From positions 124,404 to 188,403 of the forward strand of contig NZ_LMHS01000001.1 in assembly GCF_001428485.1 (NCBI RefSeq): a DNA stretch of 64,000 nucleotides, written 5' to 3'. A program made the translations under genes and the position numbers. Shown in pieces: positions 8,804-17,700 of this stretch; the stretch's first letter is position 1, and each line of letters opens with the position of its first letter. This DNA is from Microbacterium sp. Root180. Its GTDB lineage: Bacteria; Actinomycetota; Actinomycetes; Actinomycetales; Microbacteriaceae. The notes under the pieces were generated by a model. That model worked only from the letters and a program-made list of their open reading frames with translations. It was not told the origin of the DNA and searched no databases.

Positions 8804-8859
8804 TTGTGCGGGCGAATGCGCGCCCGTCAGGGGACTTGAGCGCGCATTCGCCCGCACAA
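8804..8859. repeat. 20-bp perfect inverted repeat, likely bidirectional terminator
   Basis: The arms at 8804-8823 and 8840-8859 are exact reverse complements over 20 bp with a 16-nt loop. The element lies between the convergent permease and SRPBCC genes. No T-tract follows, so it may also be a REP-like extragenic element. Confidence 0.75.
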
Positions 8860-8889
8860 ACGGATCTGTCGGGAAGGGTGAGGGCCGGG

Positions 8890-9405
8890 TCAGATCGCGG
8901 GATCGGCGTCGTCGGCGAGGTCGTGGGCCCAGGTCGGTGCGAGCGCCCGGATGCGCGCGCCGCGCCACTGCCACGCGCTCCACAGGACCGGCCACAGGAT
9001 GGGGGCCGTCCGGCCGCCGATCACGAGGCGGTCGCGCCACAGGGTGCGGCCCGGCTCTCCGGGCGCGGGGGAGACGGCCATCTGGTGGTCCCACACGCCG
9101 AGACTCGACAGCGGACCGGTCAGGGGGATGCCGCTGTCGCGGAAGATCCGCACGCGTCCGGCCGGCTCGTCGACCTCGCGCTCGCTGACGTGGATGAGCT
9201 GCTGCCCCGCGGGCACCTTGCCGAGAGCAGAGAGCTGGACGGGGACGTCGTCGCCGGGCGACCAGGATGTCGGCAGGCCGTCGGGGATCATCGGCTCGAG
9301 ATCGAGGAGCGGTCCGTAGAGCTCGGCCACGGCGCGCGGCGAGTGCACCGCCCGCCACGCGGCATCCGGGTCGCAGTCGATCACGAGCTTGAGCAGGATG
9401 CGCAT
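8890..9405 (-). CDS. SRPBCC (START-like) family protein
   Basis: A 171-residue protein beginning MRILLKLVIDCDPDAAWRAV, the usual entry of a START/Bet v1 fold, with a mid-region LGVWDHQMAV and a Trp-rich C-terminal helix region (WPVLWSAWQWRGARIRAL). These proteins form a hydrophobic ligand pocket; no ligand can be assigned. I chose ATG 9405, since longer in-frame reading upstream is arginine-rich and runs over the divergent ComB-like gene. It is a single-gene unit, convergent with the ABC permease. Confidence 0.75.
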   Translation of the reverse strand: MRILLKLVIDCDPDAAWRAVHSPRAVAELYGPLLDLEPMIPDGLPTSWSPGDDVPVQLSALGKVPAGQQLIHVSEREVDEPAGRVRIFRDSGIPLTGPLSSLGVWDHQMAVSPAPGEPGRTLWRDRLVIGGRTAPILWPVLWSAWQWRGARIRALAPTWAHDLADDADPAI

Positions 9406-9499
9406 GCTCCAGTCTTGCACCGGGTGACTGCTCGGGCGTCGTTGCGGCTCTGCTCCCTGTCGGTTCATCCCACGATCTCGGTCGCTCCCGTCACGCCGG

Positions 9500-9532
9500 C
9501 GTCGCCCGTCCAGCCGACGTCGCCCGTCCAGC
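9500..9532. repeat. Short direct repeat upstream of the ComB-like gene
   Basis: CGTCGCCCGTCCAGC occurs at 9500-9514 and again at 9518-9532, 18 bp apart, about 40 bp upstream of the -10 box at 9559. It could be a regulator-binding pair or simple slippage. Confidence 0.5.
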
Positions 9533-9558
9533 AGACGTGCCAGGGGGCGCACCACGCC

Positions 9559-9564
9559 TACCCT
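9559..9564 (+). promoter_or_regulatory. -10 box of a leaderless ComB-like mRNA
   Basis: TACCCT ends 6 nt before the ATG at 9571. The intervening GGAGGG is too close to the start codon to act as a ribosome-binding site. Confidence 0.5.
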
Positions 9565-9570
9565 GGAGGG

Positions 9571-10209
9571 ATGCCCGCCGCCGCGTCCTCGTTCGATCAG
9601 TCCTCGTATCAGGTGCGCTTCGAATGGGGCGCCAGCGGCCTCGCCCGCCTGGCCCCGTCGGACATCGTCGTCGTCGTCGACGTGCTCCGCTTCTCCTCGA
9701 CGGTGATCCAGGCGGTCGAGCGCGGGGAGGACGTTGCGCTCGACGGCGCCGCCCACGCCGTCTCGATCAACGGCGCGTCCGTCGCGGCGGCGGCGACCGG
9801 GCTGGTCGTGCTCGGCGGCCTCCGAAACGCGGCAGCCATCGCCCGCGCGGTCCTCGCCGAGCAGGAGCGCCGGGGCGTGCGCACCAGCATCGCCGTCATC
9901 GCGTGCGGTGAGCGCACGTCGCGTGATCCCGACGCGCCCGTGCGGTTCGCGGTCGAGGATCTCCTCGGGGCCGGAGCCGTGATCGCCGCGCTCGCGGATC
10001 TCGGCGTCGATCACTCCTCGCCGGAGGCCGCGGTCGCCGGCGAGGGCTTCCGTGCCCTGCGCGGCGCGGCGAAGCACCTGCTCACCGCGAGCGGGTCGGG
10101 CCGCGAACTCGACGCGGCAGGTGCGCGGGACGAGGTGCTCGCGGCGGCGGCCGTGGACGCGGCATCCGTCGTCCCCGTCCTGCGCGACGGGGTGTTCACC
10201 GCCCTGTGA
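9571..10209 (+). CDS. 2-phosphosulfolactate phosphatase family (ComB-like) protein
   Basis: A 212-residue protein matching the ComB fold: VVVDVLRFSSTVIQAVERG near residue 30 (Mg/phosphate-binding region), GLRNAAAIA near 92 and VIACGERT near 110. ComB dephosphorylates 2-phosphosulfolactate in archaeal coenzyme M synthesis. Bacterial homologues usually occur without that pathway, as here, and their function is uncertain. It has its own leaderless promoter. Its stop abuts the stop of the convergent SprT-like gene with no gap, the shared hexamer TGATCA (10207-10212) giving a stop on each strand. Confidence 0.75.
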   Translation: MPAAASSFDQSSYQVRFEWGASGLARLAPSDIVVVVDVLRFSSTVIQAVERGEDVALDGAAHAVSINGASVAAAATGLVVLGGLRNAAAIARAVLAEQERRGVRTSIAVIACGERTSRDPDAPVRFAVEDLLGAGAVIAALADLGVDHSSPEAAVAGEGFRALRGAAKHLLTASGSGRELDAAGARDEVLAAAAVDAASVVPVLRDGVFTAL

Positions 10210-10698
10210 TCAGCGCGGCGTCTTCGCGGCGAGGCGCGTGGCGGGGGTGATCTCGCGTCGCGTCCAGGAGAAGGCGAAGCGCTCGTCGAATCGCGGCGCG
10301 CACTTCGCGCACGACGTCGGCCTCGTCGCCCGGCGGTGGCGGTAGGCGACGTGCCCGGAAGGGCAGACCCCGATCCACGGCGCGAGCTCGGTCGCCGTCT
10401 CGCCGCGGTGGGTGGTGCCGCCGACATATCCGAGCTCGCGGGCGATGGCCTTCCACCGCGGACCGTGGCCCGCCGAGGGACCGGCGAGCGCGTGTGCCAC
10501 CTCGTGCAGCAGCGTCTGGTGGTTGTCGTCGTCGTCGTGCCGGGCGGCGAGGTAGCGCGACACGCTGATGCGCCGGCGCGTGTAGTCGCACAGGCCCGCG
10601 CGCCGCTTGGCGTTGTCGAACCCGAACGACCAGGTGTCGTCGAGGTGCGCTGCGATGAGGGCTTCGGCCCAATGGCGCACGCGGTGAAGATCCGACAT
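10210..10698 (-). CDS. SprT-like zinc metallopeptidase-fold protein
   Basis: A 162-residue protein with the zincin motif HEVAHAL (near residue 65), preceded by RRRISVSRYLAA and followed by GHGPRWKAIARELGY, which supplies the third ligand region. A C-terminal zinc-ribbon-like part has Cys residues in GVCPSGH and SCAKCAPRF. This is the SprT/Spartan fold; bacterial functions are poorly known and may involve protein turnover or DNA-protein crosslinks. A leaderless-type TAGTCT box lies 6 nt before the ATG. Confidence 0.82.
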   Translation of the reverse strand: MSDLHRVRHWAEALIAAHLDDTWSFGFDNAKRRAGLCDYTRRRISVSRYLAARHDDDDNHQTLLHEVAHALAGPSAGHGPRWKAIARELGYVGGTTHRGETATELAPWIGVCPSGHVAYRHRRATRPTSCAKCAPRFDERFAFSWTRREITPATRLAAKTPR

Positions 10699-10704
10699 GG
10701 AGGG

Positions 10705-10710
10705 AGACTA
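10705..10710 (-). promoter_or_regulatory. -10 box of a leaderless SprT-like mRNA
   Basis: TAGTCT on the minus strand (10710-10705) is followed by 6 nt and then the ATG at 10698. Confidence 0.5.
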
Positions 10711-10727
10711 GGCCGAGCCGCCGACAG

Positions 10728-11255
10728 TCAGCTGGCGACGGATGCCGCGGCTCGGCGGCGGTCGGCGGCATCGATGGCGAGCAGCGTCGACTCGAGCTGA
10801 TCGTCGGGCGCGCCGGACTCCTGGCGCAGGAACAGCGCCCGCTTGAAGTCGCGGCGTGCGGCGTCGAAGTCACCGGCCTCGTAGGCGACCTTGCCGCGGT
10901 GCTGGACTGCGAAGGCGGCGATGCCGGCCCACCCCTGGCCCTCGGCCTCTTCGGCGCAGGTCGTGAGCTCCTGGTCGGCGGCGGCGTACGCGCCGCGCGC
11001 CTGCAGCACCGTGGCGTGGAGGATGCGCGCGCGCAGCAGGTCCTTGCGCGTGCCGGCCATACGGGCGACGCGCACAGACTGCTCCGACACGACGAGGGCG
11101 TCCTCGGTCCGCTCGAGCACCTTCAGCAGCCAGACCCGCTCGAGGAGAGCGGGAAGGCTGCGCTGCTCGCCGATCTCGTCGAGACGTTCGCGGCAGTGAC
11201 GAGCGTCGACTTTCTCGCGCAGGGTGTCGGGGTCGTACCCGCGGATGTAGCTCAC
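10728..11255 (-). CDS. TPR-like helical-repeat protein of unknown function
   Basis: A 175-residue protein beginning with GTG at 11255, preceded by AAGGGAG at a good distance. It contains helix pairs typical of tetratricopeptide repeats: LPALLERVWLLKVLERTEDALVVSE, LLRARILHATVLQARGAYAAADQ and VQHRGKVAYEAGDFDAARRDFKRALFLRQ. No enzymatic motif is seen. Such proteins are usually adaptors. Its upstream region carries the 21-22-bp repeats at 11379-11460. Confidence 0.7.
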   Translation of the reverse strand: MSYIRGYDPDTLREKVDARHCRERLDEIGEQRSLPALLERVWLLKVLERTEDALVVSEQSVRVARMAGTRKDLLRARILHATVLQARGAYAAADQELTTCAEEAEGQGWAGIAAFAVQHRGKVAYEAGDFDAARRDFKRALFLRQESGAPDDQLESTLLAIDAADRRRAAASVAS

Positions 11256-11344
11256 AGCGACTCCCTTCGCATGCGGTCGTTCGTTCGTTCCAGTGTGCCT
11301 CGCGCGACGCGGTTCTCCGGCTGTGGCACGCCGAGCCGCGGTGC

Positions 11345-11460
11345 ATGTCCCGATTTCGTCCACAAGGGCGACCGGGAACGAGCGAAATCGGGACACGACC
11401 GAGCGAAATCGGGACACCGACCGAGCGAAATCGGGACACGGCCGAGCGAAATCGGGACAC
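11345..11460. repeat. Four 21-22-bp tandem repeats plus one inverted copy
   Basis: The unit CGAGCGAAATCGGGACAC starts at 11379, 11400, 11422 and 11443. An inverted 13-bp copy (TGTCCCGATTTCG) lies at 11345-11357. The inverted copy can pair with any of the direct copies to form a 13-bp stem. The array lies just past the stop of the methyltransferase-fold gene (11480) and upstream of the TPR gene, so it may work as a terminator with variable copy number. Confidence 0.85.
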
Positions 11461-11479
11461 CGACCGGAAGCCGGTCGCG

Positions 11480-12343
11480 TCACCGGTCGAAGACGGATGC
11501 CGAGGGCTTGGGCGATGCGGTGGCGTCGGCGTCGGTGGCGATGCGCGCCCCGCGCGCGAACTCGACGACCTCGTCGCCCTGCGTGACCTTGGCGGGGTGG
11601 GGTCCTGCCGCCATGAGACGTGGCAGCCACTGCGTGGGCAGGGGTGCGCGGGACGCCGCGATCACGAGGTTGCCGAAGCGCCGCCCCTTGAGGGTCTGCA
11701 CCTCCGCGAGCACGATCAGGTGGTCGAGCACGGTCGCGATCGTCGCCACCTGTCGCCGTGCGAACGCGAGTCCTGCGCCGTCGGCGACGTTCACCAGCAG
11801 CACGCCGTCGGGAGCGAGGAACCTCGCCGCCTCGGCGTAGAACTCGACCGTCGTGAGGTGGGCGGGGGTCTGCGCACCCGAGTACACGTCCGAGACCACG
11901 AGGTCGGCGGCGCCGACGAGCCCGGCCGGGAGCCGGCCGAGGCCCTCGCGGGCGTCGCCGATGCGCACGCGGATCGATGCGCCGCGGGGGAGCGGAAGGT
12001 GCTCGCGCACGAGGTCCCACAGCGCGGGCTCGAGCTCAATGACCTGCTGGCGCGACCCCGGCCGCGTGGACTCGATGTAGCGCGGGATCGTGAGCGCGCC
12101 GGCGCCCAGGTGGATGGCGGTCAGCGGCTGTCGCGGCATCCGGAGCCGGTCGATGACCGCGCCCATCCGCGCGATGTACTCGAAGTGCAGGTGCGTGGGG
12201 TCGTCGAGGTCGACGTGGGACTGCGGGGTGCCGTCGACGTCGAGCTCCCACCCACCGCCGTACGCCGAGGTCACGACGCGCGCGAGGGTGCCGTCCGAGA
12301 GCCTGACGGCGGGAGCGGATGCCTCGTCCCTGCCTCGCGCCAT
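11480..12343 (-). CDS. Spermidine synthase-like (methyltransferase-fold) protein
   Basis: A 287-residue protein with the Rossmann-like fold of the spermidine synthase family: AIHLGAGALTIPRYIE (nucleotide-binding loop), VIELEPALWDLVREHL, RVRIGDARE, DLVVSDVYSG and VLLVNVADG. The Asp pair of genuine aminopropyltransferases is not obvious, so polyamine synthesis is doubtful; this type often resembles the soluble part of fused MFS/spermidine synthase proteins. The start at ATG 12343 fits a TAACGT box exactly 7 nt upstream. A GTG at 12352 would overlap that box. Confidence 0.75.
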   Translation of the reverse strand: MARGRDEASAPAVRLSDGTLARVVTSAYGGGWELDVDGTPQSHVDLDDPTHLHFEYIARMGAVIDRLRMPRQPLTAIHLGAGALTIPRYIESTRPGSRQQVIELEPALWDLVREHLPLPRGASIRVRIGDAREGLGRLPAGLVGAADLVVSDVYSGAQTPAHLTTVEFYAEAARFLAPDGVLLVNVADGAGLAFARRQVATIATVLDHLIVLAEVQTLKGRRFGNLVIAASRAPLPTQWLPRLMAAGPHPAKVTQGDEVVEFARGARIATDADATASPKPSASVFDR

Positions 12344-12351
12344 GCGCTCCA

Positions 12352-12357
12352 CGTTAG
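12352..12357 (-). promoter_or_regulatory. -10 box, leaderless methyltransferase-fold gene
   Basis: TAACGT (minus strand, 12357-12352), then 7 nt, then ATG 12343. It is back to back with the pxpA promoter; the two -10 boxes are only 27 bp apart. Confidence 0.55.
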
Positions 12358-12384
12358 CCCTGCCGGTCCTCGGCGCGTCGCCGC

Positions 12385-12390
12385 TAGCGT
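12385..12390 (+). promoter_or_regulatory. -10 box, leaderless pxpA
   Basis: TAGCGT ends 6 nt before the ATG at 12397. Its -35 region must overlap the divergent promoter at 12352-12357. Confidence 0.55.
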
Positions 12391-12396
12391 GGAGCC

Positions 12397-13152
12397 ATGG
12401 CGGCCATCGACCTCAACGCCGACCTCGGCGAGACCGTGGACGGCGCACCCACCGCGGATGACGAGGCGATGTTCGCGGTGATCTCGAGCGCGAGCGTGGC
12501 GTGCGGCGGACATGCGGGGGATGCCGCATCGATGCGTGACTGCGTCAAGCGGGCCGCTCGGCACGGGGTCGCCGTCGGTGCGCATCCCTCCTATCCCGAC
12601 CCTGCGGGCTTCGGCCGCCTCCCCATGACGATGGCGCCCGATGAGCTCGCTGCGTCGGTTGCCGTGCAGCTCGGCGCCCTCGTCGCGGCCGGCGCCGACG
12701 TGCGGTACGTCAAGCCGCACGGCGCGCTCTATCACGCAGTCACGAGCGACCGGGCGCAGGCCGATGCCGTCGCCCGCGCGATCGTGGACCAGTCCGAGCT
12801 GCTCGGCCGACCGCTGCCGGTGCTCGGCCTCGACGGCGCCATCTCGGCGGCCGCGGCGTCGGTCGGACTCCCCTTCGTGCGCGAGGCGTTCCTCGACAGG
12901 GGGTACACGTCGGCCGGCGGCCTCGTGCCGCGGACGGCACCCGGTGCACTGCTCCATGATCCTGAGGAGGTGGCCGCCCGTGCCGTGCGCCTCGTGCGGG
13001 AAGGGGTCGTCGTCGCCGTCGACGGCACGCTCGTCGCCGTCGACGGCGCCTCGCTGTGCCTTCACGGCGACAGCCCGGCGGCGGTGGCGATGGCCCGGGC
13101 GGTGCGCTCAGCGCTCGACGCCGACGGAATCGAGGTGCGGGCGCCGTGGTGA
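12397..13152 (+). CDS. pxpA: 5-oxoprolinase subunit A
   Basis: A 251-residue LamB/YcsF family protein beginning AIDLNADLGETVDG, with SASVACGGHAGD, GAHPSYPDPAGFGR, VRYVKPHGALYH and a C-terminal CLHGDSPAAVAMA. With PxpB and PxpC it forms the ATP-dependent prokaryotic 5-oxoprolinase, which converts pyroglutamate (a damage product of glutamine) to glutamate. The downstream pxpBC gene overlaps it by GTGA, so all subunits come from one transcript. Confidence 0.94.
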   Translation: MAAIDLNADLGETVDGAPTADDEAMFAVISSASVACGGHAGDAASMRDCVKRAARHGVAVGAHPSYPDPAGFGRLPMTMAPDELAASVAVQLGALVAAGADVRYVKPHGALYHAVTSDRAQADAVARAIVDQSELLGRPLPVLGLDGAISAAAASVGLPFVREAFLDRGYTSAGGLVPRTAPGALLHDPEEVAARAVRLVREGVVVAVDGTLVAVDGASLCLHGDSPAAVAMARAVRSALDADGIEVRAPW

Positions 13153-14723
13153 ACGCCCGCGTCCTGCCCATGGGCGAGCGTGCGTTCCTTCTGGAGACGG
13201 ACTCGCTCGCCGAGGTCGTCGCCGTGCACGCGGCGCTCGTTTCGTCCCGCCCGCACGGCGTGATCGATGTGGTCCCCGCCGCGCGCACCGTGCTGGTCCG
13301 CATCGACCCGAGCCTGCTGCTGCCGTCCGCGGCGCGATCGTGGGCGGTCGCGGCAGCCGTCGGTGCCGACGGCGGGACGATCGGCGACGGCCCGCTGATC
13401 GAGCTCGACATCGCCTACGACGGCGCCGACCTCGCCGACACCGCGGAGCTTCTCGGAATCAGCACGGACGAGCTCGCCGGCCGCCACGCCGCCGCCGACT
13501 GGACCGTCGCCTTCACGGGCTTCGCGCCCGGCTTCGGATACCTCGTGAGCGAGGACTGGCCCTTCGACGTGCCGCGACTGGCGTCACCGCGCACCCGCGT
13601 GCCGGCCGGTGCCGTAGGCCTCGCCGGCCGGTTCTCGGGCGCCTACCCCCGCGAGACGCCCGGCGGGTGGCGACTGATCGGGACGACGGACGCGACGCTG
13701 TTCGATCCGGATGCCGCCTCCCCGGCTCTTCTCGCGCCGGGAGCGCGCGTGCGGTTCCGGCGCCGGGAGGACGCCGGGCGTCGAGAAACGAGGAGACACG
13801 CCGAGGGTGCGCCGTCTCCGGACGGCGGCAGCGCCGAATCTCCTCAATTCTCGACAGGATTCGAGGTGGTCGAGCCGGGGCTGCTCTCGACGCTGCAGGA
13901 TCTCGGCCGCGCCGGGGCGGCATCCCTCGGCGTCGCCGGATCGGGAGCGCTCGACCGCGCCGCGCTGCGCACCGCCAACCGGCTGGTCGGCAACGCCGAG
14001 CCGGCGACGTGCGTCGAGGTGACGATGGGCGGCCTGCGCGCCGTGGCCGTGCGCGATCTGTGGTTCGCGGTGACCGGCGCGTGGGGGCCGATCCGGCTCG
14101 CCGGCCGCGAGGTCGATCCCTACGAGGCGCACGCCTGGCCCGCCGGCGCGGAGCTGCACCTCGACTGGTTCGCGCACGGCGCGCGTGCGTATCTCGCCGT
14201 GCGTGGGGGCCTCGACGGACGCGCCGTCCTCGGATCCCGCTCGGCCGACCTGCTCGCCGGTCTCGGCCCGGCGGCGCTGCGGCCCGGCGAGGGCGTGGCT
14301 GTGCGCAGCGACGCATCCACCCCGATCCCGGTCGCGCCGCCCGCCCCGTGGGGCGCGCCTCACGACGACGAGGTGACGCTCGAGCTCGCGCCCGGCCCGC
14401 GCGCCGACTGGTTCACCGCCGCCGCGCAGGCGGCTCTCTTCGACGCCGTGTGGACCGTGTCGAACCAGGCCGACCGCATCGGCGCGCGCCTCGACGGGCC
14501 GCCGCTCGCGCGCTCGCGCACGGACGAGCTGCCCAGCGAGGGCATGGTCCCCGGGGCGATTCAGGTCCCGCCGAGCGGGCGCCCGACGATCCTCCTCGCC
14601 GACGGGCCGGTGACCGGCGGCTACCCCGTGATCGCCGTGGTGACGGATGCCTCGCTCGACCTCGTCGCACAGGCGAGGCCGGGCACCCGCATCCGCTTCC
14701 GTCACGCCCGCCGATCCGCATAG
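13149..14723 (+). CDS. pxpBC: 5-oxoprolinase subunits B and C, fused
   Basis: A 524-residue fusion. Residues about 1-205 are PxpB (KipI-like): MGERAFLLE, TGFAPGFGYLV and the RVPAGAVGLAG region. Residues about 237-524 are PxpC (KipA-like): EVVEPGLLSTLQDLGRAGA, VEVTMGGLRA, SNQADRIGARLDG and QVPPSGRPTILLADGP. The GTG at 13149 overlaps the pxpA stop (GTGA) and was preferred over GTG 13146 and ATG 13170. The linker (about residues 205-236) is arginine- and serine-rich and coincides with a DNA palindrome at 13780-13855. Both domains look complete, so the fusion should be functional. Confidence 0.9.
   Translation: MNARVLPMGERAFLLETDSLAEVVAVHAALVSSRPHGVIDVVPAARTVLVRIDPSLLLPSAARSWAVAAAVGADGGTIGDGPLIELDIAYDGADLADTAELLGISTDELAGRHAAADWTVAFTGFAPGFGYLVSEDWPFDVPRLASPRTRVPAGAVGLAGRFSGAYPRETPGGWRLIGTTDATLFDPDAASPALLAPGARVRFRRREDAGRRETRRHAEGAPSPDGGSAESPQFSTGFEVVEPGLLSTLQDLGRAGAASLGVAGSGALDRAALRTANRLVGNAEPATCVEVTMGGLRAVAVRDLWFAVTGAWGPIRLAGREVDPYEAHAWPAGAELHLDWFAHGARAYLAVRGGLDGRAVLGSRSADLLAGLGPAALRPGEGVAVRSDASTPIPVAPPAPWGAPHDDEVTLELAPGPRADWFTAAAQAALFDAVWTVSNQADRIGARLDGPPLARSRTDELPSEGMVPGAIQVPPSGRPTILLADGPVTGGYPVIAVVTDASLDLVAQARPGTRIRFRHARRSA
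13780..13855. repeat. Nested palindromic element inside the PxpB-PxpC linker
   Basis: The outer arms 13780-13796 and 13839-13855 are reverse complements at 15 of 17 positions (GTCGAGAA..GAGGAGA). An inner hairpin CGCCGTC/GACGGCG lies between them. The element has no stop codon in the fusion frame. Its structure is that of an extragenic palindromic repeat, which is unusual inside a gene. Confidence 0.7.
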
Positions 14724-14739
14724 GTGTGCGCGTCACCCC

Positions 14740-17700
14740 TCACCAGTGGCGCAAGGCCTCCTCGACCTCGGCGTGGTGGGACGGCGGCAGAGCGAGGAGC
14801 ACAGCCTCGGCCACGCGCATCTCGCCGCCGGCGGCCTCGCCGGCGGCGACGCTCTCGGCCTCCTTTCCGCGCAGGATGTCGAGATACGGCGTGTGGACCG
14901 TGAACGCCTCGGCGTCGAAGATGCCGATGCGGCGCCGGATGACGCCCGCCGCGACGGCGAGCGCCGCCGCCCGCCAGGCCTCCCCGCGCGCAGCGGCGAC
15001 CCCGCACACGCCCTCGAGTCCGTAGGCGACGCCCTCCTCGTAGTGCAGGCGCACCGACAGCAGCAGAGTGCGGACGAATTCGTCCTCGGCCTCGTCGAGG
15101 CGCCCGAGCTGGAAGCTCAGCCTCGACCAGAGGTTGCCGGCGACCGAGGTCGTGAAGAGGTCGCCGCGCGCCGAGGCGATCTCCTTCGCGCGGTCGAAGT
15201 GGGCGAGCGCCTCGTCGGTGTCGCCGCGGACCCAGGCGAGGCGCCCGAGCGACACCTCCGTGATCGCCTCGGCCCAGCCGTTGCCGAGTTCGCGCAGCTT
15301 CGCGACGGCTTTGCGCAGCTCCTTCGCGGCCTTCCCCGCGTTCGGGTCGCGCAGCTGGACGCGCGCGGTCGCGCGCGCGGCGAGCGCCATGGCCGCGGCA
15401 TCCTCGTCGCCGCTCTCCGTGAACAGGCGCACGCACTCACCCAGGCCCGCGACGACCTGTGCGCTGGGGCGCTGCCACATCTCGCCCCACAGTGCGAGGA
15501 ACCAGGCGACGGCCCGGGTGTGCTGCGTGATCGGGCGGTCGTGCTGCTTCTCCAGGAGCTCCAGCATCCACACGCGCACTTCGGCGAAGAAGCCCGAGAT
15601 CCACCAGTAGATGAGCAGGCTCCATGCGAAGTCGCCGGCGTCGTCGAGACGGTCGGTGTACACGAGATGCCGCACGGCCGCGCGCAGGTTGGGCAGCTCG
15701 AGTCCCAGCTGCACGACCGCGTCGGCCTGGTCCTTCCCGCCGAGGCCCGGGGCGATCTTCCGGACGAGCTCGAAGTAGTAGTCGGCGTGCGCCGCCCTCA
15801 CGCGATCCGCTTCGCCCCGGGCCTTGAGCCGCCCGAGTGCGTACTCCCGCACGATGGCCAGGAGGGAGAAGACCGCGCGTCCGCCGATCTCGGTCTGCTT
15901 CACCAGCGACCCGTCCACGAGCGCGGCGAGTCCGTCGATCTCGCGCCCCTCCCACGACCGTCCCACGCCGATCGCCTCCACGGCATCGAGCGTGAAGCGG
16001 GTGGCGAAGACGCCGAGGTCCTCGAGGAGCTCGCGTTCCCATTCGGGCAGCAGGCTCACGCTCCAGTCGATGGTGGCGCGCATCGTCCGGTGGCGTTCGG
16101 GCAGGTCGCGCACCGCCGCCGTGAGCAGCGGCAGGCTCTGCTCGAGACGGTCCGCGATCCCCGCAGGCGTGAGGATGCGCACCTTGGCCGCGGCCAGCTC
16201 GATCGCCAGCGGCAGGCCCTCCAGGCGCCGGCAGATCGCGGCGAGGTCGGCGGCGTTCTCCTCGGTCACGTCGAATCCGGGCTTGATGGCCTGCGCACGG
16301 TCGACGAACAGGGCGACGGCCGCGGACCGCGTCGAGCGATCCAGGCTCGCAGGAGCGTCCCGCGGTGGGGTCGAGAGCGTCGGCACCTCGAACACGCGCT
16401 CTCCGCGGATGCGCAGCACGATGCGGCTCGTGACGAGGAACGTCGCCGTCGGGGCGACCGTGTACAGGCGCACCAGGACGGGCGCGGCATCCACGATCTG
16501 CTCGAAGTTGTCGAGCACCACGAGCACCTTGCGATCGGCCAGGGCGTGAGAGATCCGCTCCTCGAGCTCGGCTTCCCCGTTGTCGCGGATGCCGAGGGTG
16601 TACGCGATCGTCGGGAGCAGCAGGCCGGTCTCGAGCACGCCCTCGAGGAGCACGAAGTATGTGCCGTCTGGGAAGAGGTCCTCGGTCGCGAGCGCCGTCT
16701 CGATCGCGAGCCGGCTCTTCCCGATGCCTCCTGGGCCGATGAGGCTGACGACCCGGTCCGTGGCCCGGGCGAGCAGATCCCGCACCCGGGCGATGTCGCC
16801 CTCGCGTCCGATCGTCGTCGTGTAGGGCACCGGGACGCGAGCGACCAGTGCGGACGCGGATGCCTCGGGGTCGGGGTCCTCGACCATGCGCGATTCGTCG
16901 AAGCGTTCGGCGAGGATCATGGCGAGGTCGTCGGCGACCTGGTCTTCGAGGTCGTCGGGGGAGTGGAAGTGGAGGTAGGCGGCGGTGTCGTCGGTCTGGA
17001 TGCGGGTGATGAGGTCGTTGAGGCGGTCGTCGCGGTGGTCGGTGTTCTTGATGTAGATGAGTTTGGGCATCGAGCGGGGGGCGAGGTCGTATTCGTCTTC
17101 GAGGCCGGAGATCTCTTCGTCGGGGGCGACCCAGCCGTAGGAGGAGCCGTAGATGCCGATGAACACGTCGCTTTGGGCGAGGTAGGAGCGGTAGAGCTCG
17201 CGGGGCGGGTGGGGGCGGGCGCCGAGTTCGAACATGACCGGGGCGAGCCGCATCCGTTCGATGGCGCTCTTGACGGCGCGACGCTCGTCGGCGAGCTCGC
17301 GCAGGGTCGAGCTGACGAACACCCGGATCCGCTGGTCGGGGGTGCGGATCGCGGGGTGCTGCACCCCAGTCATGGGACCGCTCTCGCCATCACTGTTCGC
17401 ACGGGAGTCGTCCGCTCGCGGAAGCGCCGGCACGTGCGCGAGCGCGTACGCGGCCGCCTCGGAGGCCGACAGCGAGCGTCCGCGCGCGAGCGCCGCGGCG
17501 ACGACCTCGTCTTCTCCGCCCGCCGCCGCGAGATAGCGGAGGTGGAACACGAACTGCGGAGCGTCGAACATGGTCAGTCGCTCGCGGGTGTTCGCGGCGG
17601 CGCCCGCGAGCACCGCCGCCTGCTCGACGTCGCCGCGCAGCGAGGCGACCGCCGACAGCCCCTCGATGGCGTACGCGATGCCCTCGTCGTGGTCGAGCTC

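Noticed and set aside
11379..11460. CRISPR-like array
   Set aside because: Units are 21-22 bp with only 3-4 bp between them; there are no spacers and no cas genes.
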